DNA from: Geomonas agri
Lineage (GTDB): Bacteria; Desulfobacterota; Desulfuromonadia; Geobacterales; Geobacteraceae
Assembly (NCBI RefSeq): GCF_020179605.1
Contig: NZ_JAINZO010000001.1
Coordinates: 62,001 to 126,000, forward strand
Reading direction: 5' to 3'
DNA length: 64,000 nt
The position numbers and the translations under genes were made by a program. Under the pieces are notes generated by a model, which saw only the letters and a program-made list of their open reading frames with translations, did not search any database and was not told the origin of the DNA. Positions within the stretch are counted from its first letter, which is position 1. Each line of letters begins with the position of its first letter. Positions 25,438-33,344 of the stretch are shown piece after piece.

Positions 25438-27314
25438 CAGAAGCGGAACCTCCCCCCGAATTCGAACCAGCGCGGCGCAGCCTGGCGGAAGTCGTACTCG
25501 TACAGCTTGGTGTCGAAGATGTTGCGCAGCGAGAAGAACAGTTCCGGCGAGTAGTCATGGGACGGCAACAGCTTCTGGTTCACGTGCAGGTCGACAAGGG
25601 TCGCCACCGAGTGCGCGCCGGGGGTATCGAGGTCCCAGTTGGTGTAGTTGCCGGTCAGGACGCAGGTGAGGCCGGCTGCGGCGTTGTTGTAGCTGAGCGA
25701 TCCCTTGGCGGCGTGGCGGGGGCCCCTTTGGTTGCTGTCGAGTTCGGCGCCGGTGTTGCTGTTTCTCGCGTCGGTGAAGGTGTAGGCGCCGGTGAGCGCG
25801 AAGCCGTGCCAGGGGGAGGTGCGCAGCTCCAGGTCGACGCCGTGGCGGTGCTGGCGCTGCTTGCGCATCGTACCGGACTGGTAGTCGTACTCCTGGACGT
25901 TCCAGACGTTGTTGTGAAACAGCATCCCCTTGAGCCAGAGGTAGGGGACTGCGTTGCTCTCCATGCCCCACTGTACCGTGGTTACCTGCTGCAGCTCGTG
26001 CTGCACCTCGCCGTTGGTGGAGCCGAAGAAGCTGATCATGGGGAGGCTGTAGCCGCTTGCGGCATAGCCGCGCATGAGGGTGTTTTCGCCCATACGCATG
26101 GTGGCGCCCAGGGTGGCGCTGACGGCGTCGTCGAGCAGGTTCAGGTGGTCGACGCGCACGCCCGGGAGCAGCGAAAAGCGGCCGAGGGTGAAGGTACCGT
26201 TGGCGTAGGCGGAGTAACGGGTGAGGGTGAGGTCGGCGTCGCTGCCGGGTGCGTGCCGCACCAGTTCCTGCTGGGTCACCCCGATCCGCTCGTACTCCAC
26301 GCCCGCCTTCACCCCCTGGTGGGCGTCACCCAGGTTCAGGGCGGCCGTGTACCCCTGGTGCACTTCGCGCGCCTCGGCGTTGAAGACAACGAGGCTTTGG
26401 GAGAGCAGGCTGCGGCGGTCCACCGTGTCGCGCAGGCCGCCGCGCCCGGTGACCTCGAGGCTGGCGCGTTCGGCCAGCGGCACCTGCAGGGCGAGGTAGC
26501 CGTCCACGTAGTGCGTCGTGCCGGTCTGGGACATGTCGAAGAGCGTCGAGCTCATGGTGCCGGCGTCGGTGTAGCGGGCGTCGACGCCCAAGGTGGCCTT
26601 GGCGCCTCCCAGGAAATCGTAGGTGATCTTGCCGAAGCCGTGGCGGAAGTCGACGTCGTTGCCGGGGACCAGCCCATCGGAGCGGATGGTCCCCCCGGTC
26701 AGGTAATAGCCGAACCGGTCGCTGGTGCCGCTTACCTCGCCCCTCAGGTCGCTGGTCGCCCTCTTGCCGATGGAGGCGGAGGCGAGGCCGGCGGCGCTAC
26801 GGTCAGCCACCGGTGACTTGGTGACGACGTTGATGACGCCGCCCAGCGCCGAGCCCCAGGCAGCCGAGGCCGCACCCTTGACGATCTCGATGCGCTCGAT
26901 CATCTGGACCGGGATCATGCCCAGGTGGGCCAGGTTGTCCGAGGAGACGAAGTTCTGGGGCACCCCGTCGATCTGCACCAGGATCTGCCGGTTGGTCGTG
27001 CCGAGGATGTCGTAGAGCACGATGCCGCCCGGGGTCTGCAACTGGTCTATCTGCACGCCGGGAACGGTCTGCAACACGTCGGCCACGGTGTGGGCGTTCA
27101 GTTGGGCGATTTCATCTGCGGTGACTACGGTGACGTTTTCAGCGATGAGTGATGCGGGGCGGGGCAGGCGCGAGACGCCGACGGGCTGTTCCTCGGAGAG
27201 GCCCAGCGAGCGGGTCACCTCGTCCCCGTCTTCTCCCCTGGCGTTAAAGGGCGCCAGCGGGATCAGGAGCATCAGTGAGGCGAGCAAAGATTTGCGGAGA
27301 AATTTACCTGTCAA
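25437..27314 (-). CDS. TonB-dependent outer-membrane receptor
   Basis: A 625-residue receptor with signal peptide, a plug domain (NVTVVTADEIAQLNAHTVAD, VLQTVPGVQI, IDGVPQN, ERIEIVKGAASAAWG, ALGGVINVVTKSP) and a 22-strand-type barrel ending in GGRFRF with a terminal Phe. The sequence does not reveal the substrate (siderophore, corrinoid or sugar). It heads a two-gene unit with the substrate-binding protein and is divergent from a sensor kinase. Confidence 0.92.
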   Translation of the reverse strand: MTGKFLRKSLLASLMLLIPLAPFNARGEDGDEVTRSLGLSEEQPVGVSRLPRPASLIAENVTVVTADEIAQLNAHTVADVLQTVPGVQIDQLQTPGGIVLYDILGTTNRQILVQIDGVPQNFVSSDNLAHLGMIPVQMIERIEIVKGAASAAWGSALGGVINVVTKSPVADRSAAGLASASIGKRATSDLRGEVSGTSDRFGYYLTGGTIRSDGLVPGNDVDFRHGFGKITYDFLGGAKATLGVDARYTDAGTMSSTLFDMSQTGTTHYVDGYLALQVPLAERASLEVTGRGGLRDTVDRRSLLSQSLVVFNAEAREVHQGYTAALNLGDAHQGVKAGVEYERIGVTQQELVRHAPGSDADLTLTRYSAYANGTFTLGRFSLLPGVRVDHLNLLDDAVSATLGATMRMGENTLMRGYAASGYSLPMISFFGSTNGEVQHELQQVTTVQWGMESNAVPYLWLKGMLFHNNVWNVQEYDYQSGTMRKQRQHRHGVDLELRTSPWHGFALTGAYTFTDARNSNTGAELDSNQRGPRHAAKGSLSYNNAAAGLTCVLTGNYTNWDLDTPGAHSVATLVDLHVNQKLLPSHDYSPELFFSLRNIFDTKLYEYDFRQAAPRWFEFGGRFRF

Positions 27315-27676
27315 ATATCCTGCCCATCAAAAAAAGAACGTTGACAGCTGCATCTTTTTCTGGAAAAACTGACTCAAAAGAGGTGGTATACGTATCAGCT
27401 TGATGTGTTGCTGTCAAAGCAATTTCCATTAATACTATTTGATCTCTCTTTTGTGGTTAGTAGTCTACAGTGTTGTTGCTGGATCCTCACTGCAAGCAAT
27501 AGTTCTACTGTTTCATATCCTTTTGTCACACAAGCATGGCGTCAATTGATCCGGGTTCCGCACCTGCCGCCTGACAAGTGCCCCCTGATCCTACGCCGAC
27601 CGCGACCTCGGTCATTGCACTCCTGTCCGCCACCCGGCCAAGGGCACTGACGGGGCCAGCCCGGAAAGGGCCCTCC
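27315..27676. promoter_or_regulatory. Divergent promoter region, receptor / sensor kinase
   Basis: A 362-base gap that must hold the promoters of the receptor operon (leftward) and the kinase (rightward). I see a TTGACA at 27341 but no convincing partner box. Confidence 0.35.
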
Positions 27677-29620
27677 ATGAACAGGTTGCCGTTGCCCCAG
27701 CGCTTTTGCACCTTCCGCTCCAGCTTTCAATTCAAGCTGCTCCTGCGCTTCACCCTTTTCTCCGCGGTGATAGCCGTGGTCTGCGGCACGCTGTTCGTGC
27801 TGTACCAGATCCACCAGAACAAGAGCCATGCCGAGCAGATGCTGCAACTGCAGGCGCACGCCCTGGCTGACTCGGTGCGCCTGCCGCTGTACGCGGAAAG
27901 CATCGAGCTATTGGAAGCCCATGCCATCGACAGCCTGCGCCTTCCCGAGATCCGGGGCGTCGAAATCGTCAGCGCCCGCGGCAAGGTGCTGGTCCGGCTC
28001 CCCGCCTCCTTTGCCGGCCCGTCCGATGACATGATCCGTCAGCGGGTCGAGGTGCACGGCCATCCCATAGGCCTTGCGCCGGAAGAGGTCCTCGTCGGCG
28101 AGTATGGCACCCCGGGAGACCTGGTGGGGGAGGTGCGGCTGTACCGGGGCACCGACGATCTGTGGCGGGATGGGCGCCGCCTGGCGGCCCTGAGCGTGAT
28201 CCTTGCCACCGTCTGCTGGCTCTTCGTGAGTCTTTCCTGCTACGTGATCCTGAGACGCGTGACCGCCTCCTTCAACAGCTTGATGCGCGGGATGGAAAAG
28301 GTTCACGGCGGGGACTACGTCTCGCGCATCGACATCGTTTCCGACGACGAACCGGGGCGTGCCTCGGCGTCGCTCAACGAGCTGGCCGAGTCGCTCAGGC
28401 AGCGCGAGGAGGAGAACCGCCGTCTGCACGCGGAACTCATGGCCGCCATGGACTTCGAGATCGCCTCCAAGGAGCAGCTGGTCTCCGTCAACCTGGACCT
28501 GGAAAAGGAGATCGAGCAGAGGACCCAGGCGCGCCAGGAGCTGAAGAACCTGGTGCAGCAGCTCCCCTTGGGCATCGTCTGGTCCGATGAAAAGGGCGAC
28601 ATCGAGTACCTCAACTCGTTCATGCTGGACACCTTCGGCTACGGTGCCGAAGAGGCGCCCGATCTGGACGCGCTGTTTACCCTCATCTGCCCCGATCCGG
28701 ACTACCGCGCCGCGGTCCTCGAAAAGCGGCGCGGCTCCATCGCGGCGTGGGAACAGGGAAACCTGGTCACCTTCTACGAGGTGCGCGCCCAGTGCCGGGA
28801 CGGGTCGCCGCGCCACCTCAACTGCAGCAGCCAGCGTTCCGGCACCAGGATCGTCGACCTCATGATCGACATGACCGAGCGCGAACTCTTGCAGCAGCAA
28901 ATCGTCCGCAACCAGAAGCTGGAATCGATCGGCGTCTTGGCCGGCGGCATCGCCCACAACTTCAACAACGCCCTGACCGGGGTACTCGGCTACATCTCCT
29001 TCGCCAAGAAGTTCCTGGACCCGGGCCACGGCGCCCACGAACTGCTGCTGCAGGCGGAAAAGGCGACCAAGCGCGCCGCCGGTTTTGCCAACCAGCTCCT
29101 GTGCTTCGCCAATGGGGGCGCCCCAATGAGAAAGGGGGTGCCGGTCGCGGCGCTGGTTGAGGAGGCGGTGCAGTCCTCCACCATGGGGACCCGGGTTCGT
29201 GCCGCCATCGAGCTCGCCGATGATCTCCCGCCGGTCTTCGTGGACGACGGGCAGATGCGCCAGGCCTTCAACTGCATCTGCATCAACGCGGTGCAGGCCA
29301 TGCCGGAGGGGGGGGAGCTCATCGTGCGGGGGAGACTGGTCTCCAGCGACCGGGAGCGGCTGCCGGCTCCCTTGCACGGCTGTTACGTGGAGCTTTCCTT
29401 CCGGGACCAGGGGTGTGGCATCCGCGACGAGCACAAGTCCAGCATCTTCACCCCGTATTTCACCACCAAGGCGGAACTGGGAACCGGGCTGGGACTCGCC
29501 ACCGTGCACTCCATCGTCACCAGGCATGGCGGCATGGTCACCTTCGACTCGCAGTGGGGGAAGGGGACCACCTTCACCCTCTACCTCCCGATCTTCTGCA
29601 TGGAATCGTCCGGGTCCTAG
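27677..29620 (+). CDS. Membrane sensor histidine kinase (HAMP-PAS-HisKA-HATPase)
   Basis: A 647-residue kinase: membrane helix at about 20-43, periplasmic stretch, second helix at about 172-195, HAMP domain, coiled coil, PAS domain around 300-410, dimerisation block with phospho-acceptor His427 in GGIAHNFNNAL, and ATPase motifs (FRDQGCGI, TGLGLATVHSIV, GKGTTFTLYLP). The ATG at 27677 has GGAAAGGG six bases upstream. No response regulator gene is adjacent. Divergent from the TonB receptor, which it may control. Confidence 0.9.
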   Translation: MNRLPLPQRFCTFRSSFQFKLLLRFTLFSAVIAVVCGTLFVLYQIHQNKSHAEQMLQLQAHALADSVRLPLYAESIELLEAHAIDSLRLPEIRGVEIVSARGKVLVRLPASFAGPSDDMIRQRVEVHGHPIGLAPEEVLVGEYGTPGDLVGEVRLYRGTDDLWRDGRRLAALSVILATVCWLFVSLSCYVILRRVTASFNSLMRGMEKVHGGDYVSRIDIVSDDEPGRASASLNELAESLRQREEENRRLHAELMAAMDFEIASKEQLVSVNLDLEKEIEQRTQARQELKNLVQQLPLGIVWSDEKGDIEYLNSFMLDTFGYGAEEAPDLDALFTLICPDPDYRAAVLEKRRGSIAAWEQGNLVTFYEVRAQCRDGSPRHLNCSSQRSGTRIVDLMIDMTERELLQQQIVRNQKLESIGVLAGGIAHNFNNALTGVLGYISFAKKFLDPGHGAHELLLQAEKATKRAAGFANQLLCFANGGAPMRKGVPVAALVEEAVQSSTMGTRVRAAIELADDLPPVFVDDGQMRQAFNCICINAVQAMPEGGELIVRGRLVSSDRERLPAPLHGCYVELSFRDQGCGIRDEHKSSIFTPYFTTKAELGTGLGLATVHSIVTRHGGMVTFDSQWGKGTTFTLYLPIFCMESSGS

Positions 29621-29686
29621 CCGCATGGTCAATAAAAAAGCAGCCAGCCCGCGAGCACCTTCTGCTCCAGGTCGGCGATGGGGACC

Positions 29687-29717
29687 AGGACGGCCCGGAC
29701 CGTCCTTCTTTTTTTCT
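29687..29717 (+). terminator. Terminator between sensor kinase and hgcA
   Basis: AGGACGG pairs with CCGTCCT and is followed by TTCTTTTTTTC. It separates the kinase transcript from hgcAB. Confidence 0.8.
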
Positions 29718-29727
29718 GGACATAAAC

Positions 29728-29757
29728 TTGACCGGCACCTCAGAAAACCGCTATAGA
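29728..29757 (+). promoter_or_regulatory. Probable sigma-70-type promoter of hgcAB
   Basis: TTGACC at 29728-29733 and TATAGA at 29752-29757 with an 18-base spacer, about 35 bases before the hgcA ATG. It lies just after the upstream terminator, as expected for an independent operon. Confidence 0.55.
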
Positions 29758-29792
29758 GAGAAGGTGTCTGAGACAACGGGCAAGAGGTGACT

Positions 29793-30938
29793 ATGGAGAT
29801 CAGGCAGTTCAAGAAAATCGCGGTCAAGCAGAACGCATGCAACAGCGCGCCAGGTGTAGCGGGGGACACCGCGACTCCTCCCTGCTGAGGTCCCCCCACC
29901 TCCGCGGGCGGCGGAGAAATCAGCGAAAAGGTTCCCGGTTTCCTACAGTGGGTCCCGGTGCTGTCCGGACGGGCGCCTCGGATCGCTACCGAACTCACGT
30001 TCAGGGACCACGCTGGCGCCTGCCTCGCGCGCTGGGGGATCAACCGGATGACCTTCATGGTCCCTCCCGGCCTCTACGCCATCGGTGTGCCCGACAGCGA
30101 GGCGCCGGTCGTGGTGACCGCGAACTACAAGATGAGCTACGACCTCGTGCGCCAGACGCTCGCGGGGAGGACCGTCTGGCTCCTGGTCCTGGAGACCTAC
30201 GGTATCAACGTCTGGTGCGCGGCGGGGAAGGGGACCTTCGGCACCGGCGAACTGGTGCGCCGCATCGAAGCGACCGGGCTTGCCGGCGTGGTGAGCCACC
30301 GGCGCCTCATCCTCCCCATCCTGGGCGCGGCCGGTGTCTCGGCGCACCGGGTGAAGCAAAAAAGCGGCTTCGAGGTCGCCTACGCCACGGTGCGCGCCGC
30401 CGATCTTCCCGCCTACCTCGACCGCGGCGAGGCGACGCCCGCCATGCGCGAACTGCGCTTCAACTGGTACGATCGCCTGGTACTGATCCCGGTGGAGCTG
30501 GTCCTGGCCGCCAGGCCGGTGCTCCCGGCGACGGCGCTGGTCTACCTCGCGGCGCGACTTTTGTGGGGTGCCGATGTCGCGGCCGCCGCGGCGCTGGCCC
30601 TTTTGGGCGCGGTCTTCACCGGTATCGCGATCGGGCCGCTCTTGCTGCCGGTGCTGCCGGGACGGAGCTTCGCGGTCAAGGGCGCCTGCGCCGGAGCCGT
30701 CTACTCTGCGCTTCTGTACGCCTGGGCTGGAGGCGCGGGGTGGGTTTGGGCGGCGACGCTGGCCTGTTTCCTGGCACTGCCGGCGGTCTCCTCCTTCTAC
30801 ACCCTCAATTTCACTGGCTGCACCACCTACACGTCCAAGTCGGGGGTGAAAAAGGAGATGCGCCTGGGACTCCCGGTCATGGGGGGAGCCGTGGTCGCCG
30901 CGCTGTTCATCGTCATAGCCGGTCGCCTTCTGGCCTGA
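29793..30938 (+). CDS. hgcA: Mercury-methylation corrinoid protein HgcA, probable selenoprotein (UGA at 29886)
   Basis: HgcA transfers a methyl group from its corrinoid to Hg(II), making methylmercury. The diagnostic cap-helix motif GINVWCAAGKGTFGT is present, followed by the corrinoid-domain block and about five membrane helices in the C-terminal half. The frame conserved in HgcA (VPGFLQWVPVLSG, LTFRDHAGACLARWGI) extends upstream of any good start until an in-frame TGA at 29886-29888. The same frame opens at ATG 29793 with an excellent ribosome site (AAGAGGTGA). If UGA is read as selenocysteine the protein has 381 residues with Cys31-Sec32 (TPPC-U-GPP). A SECIS-like hairpin follows. Otherwise only an N-truncated HgcA from a GTG near 29958, which lacks a clear ribosome site, would be made. 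Confidence 0.9.
29886..29916 (+). promoter_or_regulatory. UGA codon and SECIS-like hairpin in hgcA
   Basis: After the TGA (29886-29888), CTCCGC (29900-29905) pairs perfectly with GCGGAG (29911-29916) around the loop GGGCG. The loop begins 17 bases after the UGA. Bacterial SECIS elements lie just downstream of the UGA, with a short stem and G at the start of a small loop, and this fits those rules. It needs selA, selB and selC elsewhere in the genome. Confidence 0.65.
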
Positions 30939-30947
30939 GGGGAAGGT

Positions 30948-31241
30948 ATGAAAGGATTCAGATATCTGGAAGGGGTGGCCACGCTGGAGCTGGACGGGGC
31001 GCTGTGCATCGGCTGCGGCAGGTGTGTCGAGGTATGTCCGCACCAGGTCTTTTGCATGGAGGGGAAACGGGCCGTCATAGTGGACCGTGACGCCTGCATG
31101 GAGTGCGGCGCCTGTGCGCTCAACTGCCCCGCCGCCGCGCTCAAAGTGGACGCCGGGGTGGGGTGCGCCAGCGGCATGATCCACGAATGGCTCAGGGAGA
31201 AGAAGCTTCCCGGCCTCAACGGCGGGGGATGTTGCGGGTAG
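30948..31241 (+). CDS. hgcB: Mercury-methylation ferredoxin HgcB
   Basis: A 97-residue ferredoxin with two 4Fe-4S motifs, CIGCGRCVEVCP and CMECGACALNCP, and the paired cysteines at the very C-terminus (GGGCCG) that are typical of HgcB; a further Cys lies at VGCASG. It is thought to supply electrons that return the HgcA corrinoid to Co(I) and possibly to hand over Hg(II). It begins 9 bases after hgcA, with GGGGAAGG as ribosome site, so hgcAB form one operon. Confidence 0.95.
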   Translation: MKGFRYLEGVATLELDGALCIGCGRCVEVCPHQVFCMEGKRAVIVDRDACMECGACALNCPAAALKVDAGVGCASGMIHEWLREKKLPGLNGGGCCG

Positions 31242-31323
31242 TCTCCACGCCGGCTTGACTATCAAACCTGTTCTGTTAAAACCTCCTAATGTGCGAAGGG
31301 GGCTACCTAAAAGGAGGCAGAAC

Positions 31324-31623
31324 ATGGAAGAGAAGCAGATGGTCAGGATCAACTCCTGCAACGTTACGCAGTGCGCCTACAATAAACATAATTCCTGCCA
31401 CACGCTCGCCATCACGGTGGGGGGACCCGGCGACCTCTGCCCCGAGTGCGATACCTTCATGCAGGGGAGCCAGAGGGGGGGGATCATCGACGTCCAGGGC
31501 GGCATCGGCGCCTGCAAGGTGGAGAATTGCAGCTACAACCAGTCCCTTGAGTGCACCGCTCCCGCCGTCGACGTCGGCATGCACGAGTCGCATCCCGACT
31601 GCTTCACCTACAAGCCGAAATAG
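31324..31623 (+). CDS. DUF1540 cysteine-rich protein
   Basis: A 99-residue protein with two copies of the DUF1540 pattern: VTQCAYNKHNSCHTLAITV, ending CPECDTF, and KVENCSYNQSLECTAPAVDV, ending HPDCFTY. The ordered Cys residues suggest metal binding, and no biochemical role is known. AAAGGAGG just upstream sets the start at 31324. Its position behind hgcAB in a run of small Cys-rich genes may be coincidental. Confidence 0.85.
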   Translation: MEEKQMVRINSCNVTQCAYNKHNSCHTLAITVGGPGDLCPECDTFMQGSQRGGIIDVQGGIGACKVENCSYNQSLECTAPAVDVGMHESHPDCFTYKPK

Positions 31624-31768
31624 CCCGTCACTGTATCGCCATTCCCCACGAACCGCAGCCCCCTTCGCAGCGTAATCTCTTTGTTCCCGCCCCGCCCCGG
31701 GCGGGTTCGACATTTACCGATCTTCGTGTATCTTTAATCGGTTGCGAGTTTGGATGCGGAGGGAGCCA

Positions 31769-31957
31769 ATGTCGAACCAGGTGTACGTTGATCAGCAGGT
31801 CTGCATAGGGTGCGGGCTTTGTGTGAGCATCCTCCCGGGGCTGTTCCGGTTGAACGCCGACGGCGTTTCCGAGGTGCACGGCCAAGGGGGCGCGGACAGG
31901 GAGAAGATCCAACAAGCCATAGACAGCTGCCCGGTCAACTGTATCGCTTGGCGCTGA
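31769..31957 (+). CDS. Single-cluster ferredoxin
   Basis: A 62-residue 4Fe-4S ferredoxin: three cysteines in VCIGCGLC and the fourth in SCPVNC near the C-terminus, the D. gigas type arrangement. Acidic overall. GGAGGGAG before the ATG at 31769 sets the start. It probably carries electrons in the cytoplasm; its partner is not shown by the context. Confidence 0.88.
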   Translation: MSNQVYVDQQVCIGCGLCVSILPGLFRLNADGVSEVHGQGGADREKIQQAIDSCPVNCIAWR

Positions 31958-31977
31958 CTCGCACCCAGGGAGGGACC

Positions 31978-32250
31978 ATGACATCCGGATTGAACGATGA
32001 ACGGCTACAGGAGCTTTCCGAGAGCAACTACGTGATGCTGAAAGAGGCGTACTGCCTGTCGCAGCAGTTGAAGGGGCTGGTGGACGGTCTGCACCTGCGC
32101 TATCTCAAGCAGGGGATCGTCGAGGAGATGGACATGGTGATGGCGATCAAGCTGACCTCCGACCGTCTCTACGAGGGGCTGGAGCGCTATCTCCGTCCGG
32201 AGTGCGACCCCGACAGCGCCTACGACCCCGCCAAACCCGAAACCGAGTAA
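31978..32250 (+). CDS. Hypothetical helical protein after ferredoxin
   Basis: A 90-residue protein that is nearly all helix (LQELSESNYVMLKEAYCLSQ and following), acidic at the C-terminus, no recognised domain. AGGGAGGG precedes the ATG, 20 bases after the ferredoxin stop, so the pair is likely one operon ending at the following terminator. Confidence 0.7.
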   Translation: MTSGLNDERLQELSESNYVMLKEAYCLSQQLKGLVDGLHLRYLKQGIVEEMDMVMAIKLTSDRLYEGLERYLRPECDPDSAYDPAKPETE

Positions 32251-32330
32251 ATCGTTAGCCACGGAGAAAATCTGGGCCAGAAGAACTCAGATGTTTCCCG
32301 TGGCCAATGAGTTTGCCGTTGAAAAGAGAA

Positions 32331-32356
32331 AGCCCGCCGTTGCCGGCGGGCTTCTT
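32331..32356. terminator. Terminator between convergent genes
   Basis: GCCCGCCG pairs with CGGCGGGC around TTGC, then TTCTTCTTT. The ferritin-like gene converges from the right. Confidence 0.82.
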
Positions 32357-32376
32357 CTTTGTTCGCGCAGGCGCTG

Positions 32377-32856
32377 CTAGAGCTCCTGCCTATTGCTGAA
32401 CTCGCTCCAGGCCAGGAAAGTTTTCGGCGTCTCCACGAAAGAGTAGATGTTGGTCACCTTTTGCAGGTGGCGCCGTTCTTCCTCGGCCAGTATGAGCAGA
32501 CACTTGCGTGTGGTCTCGTCCGTTGCTGCTGTTGCCAGTTCTTCGTAGAAGCGGATGTCCTGTTCCTCGTTGGATACCGCGAAGCGGTACAGGTTCGGGT
32601 CCCGTTCCGTTTCCTCCAGCAGTTCTTTCTGGCTGAGCAGCGGTCTGAACCTGCAGACGTTGACGGTCAGGCCATCGAGGTGGGCCGCCGTCATCCTCTT
32701 TCTGAGTCTTCTCAGTTTCCTTTGGTGTTCCTCTTCGGAAGCGGCAAGCATCGAGAACAGCACCTTCATCTCGGGTTCCATGGCTTCGGCTTCCAGTCCC
32801 TGGTAGTACTCTTTTGTTTCTTCCTCTATCTTTATGGCGCAATCGAAAATGTTCAT
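32377..32856 (-). CDS. Ferritin-like / rubrerythrin-type protein
   Basis: A 159-residue four-helix protein with the di-iron pattern of rubrerythrins: EEETKEYYQGLEAEA, ASEEEHQRKL, then NEEQDIRFYEELA and AEEERRHLQKV, giving paired E..E..H ligands. No C-terminal rubredoxin domain is present. Probably handles peroxide or iron in this anaerobe. The ATG at 32856 follows a strong ribosome site (GGGGGAG); a longer start at 32895 has none. Confidence 0.8.
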   Translation of the reverse strand: MNIFDCAIKIEEETKEYYQGLEAEAMEPEMKVLFSMLAASEEEHQRKLRRLRKRMTAAHLDGLTVNVCRFRPLLSQKELLEETERDPNLYRFAVSNEEQDIRFYEELATAATDETTRKCLLILAEEERRHLQKVTNIYSFVETPKTFLAWSEFSNRQEL

Positions 32857-33344
32857 GGTGCTCCCCCTTACTCTCAGACAAAGCGTGACAGGCAACTCTG
32901 GTGCCGATGCCTAATTATAACAAAAATGACAACAAAAGATACTGATCATCACTATCAAAAAAAATCGCATCCCCTCTACCCCTTCATCCCTGCTTGTCCG
33001 TGGTTTTTGCTTTCGGGGAAAAGAAGACCGGCTCCGCCAGGTGCCTGCCCCTTGAGGCTCTGTGCCTTTAAGGGGCGTAGCACATTTAGAGCGTTCGGTT
33101 TCGTGTTGTCTCTGGGGCTTTGCGTTTTTGCCTACCAAAAACGAATTGAAACGCAAAACCGCAGAGCTGCAAAGAAAAACGGAGGAATAAATCCTTCAGG
33201 TTTACACCTATAGTCTTTGCGCCTTAGCGCCTCGGCGTCTTTGCGTTAAGTCTTTTGTTCCTTTCGTCTACGCTCTGGAAAAATCCCGCCGATTCGGTTA
33301 TTGTTCTTCTCCCAAGAAGGGACGACCGTTCCCGGAGGTGCCGC
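32857..33344. repeat. Gap with 'cgcaaagacgcc'-type dispersed repeats
   Basis: No gene seen. It contains several copies of a motif of the type TTTGCG / CGCAAA (for example TCTTTGCGCCTTAGCGCCTC at 33216 and GTCTTTGCGTTAAGTC at 33237). The same family recurs at 58150-58345. Probably a degenerate dispersed repeat. Confidence 0.45.

Noticed and set aside
27908-30058. A 716-codon minus-strand frame opposite the sensor kinase and the start of hgcA
   Set aside because: It is the antisense shadow of G+C-rich codons; it is low-complexity in Gly, Arg, Val and His and matches no family.
29837-31090. A 417-codon plus-strand frame overlapping hgcA in another frame
   Set aside because: Arg/Gly-rich frame shadow; the HgcA frame carries the diagnostic NVWCAAGK motif.
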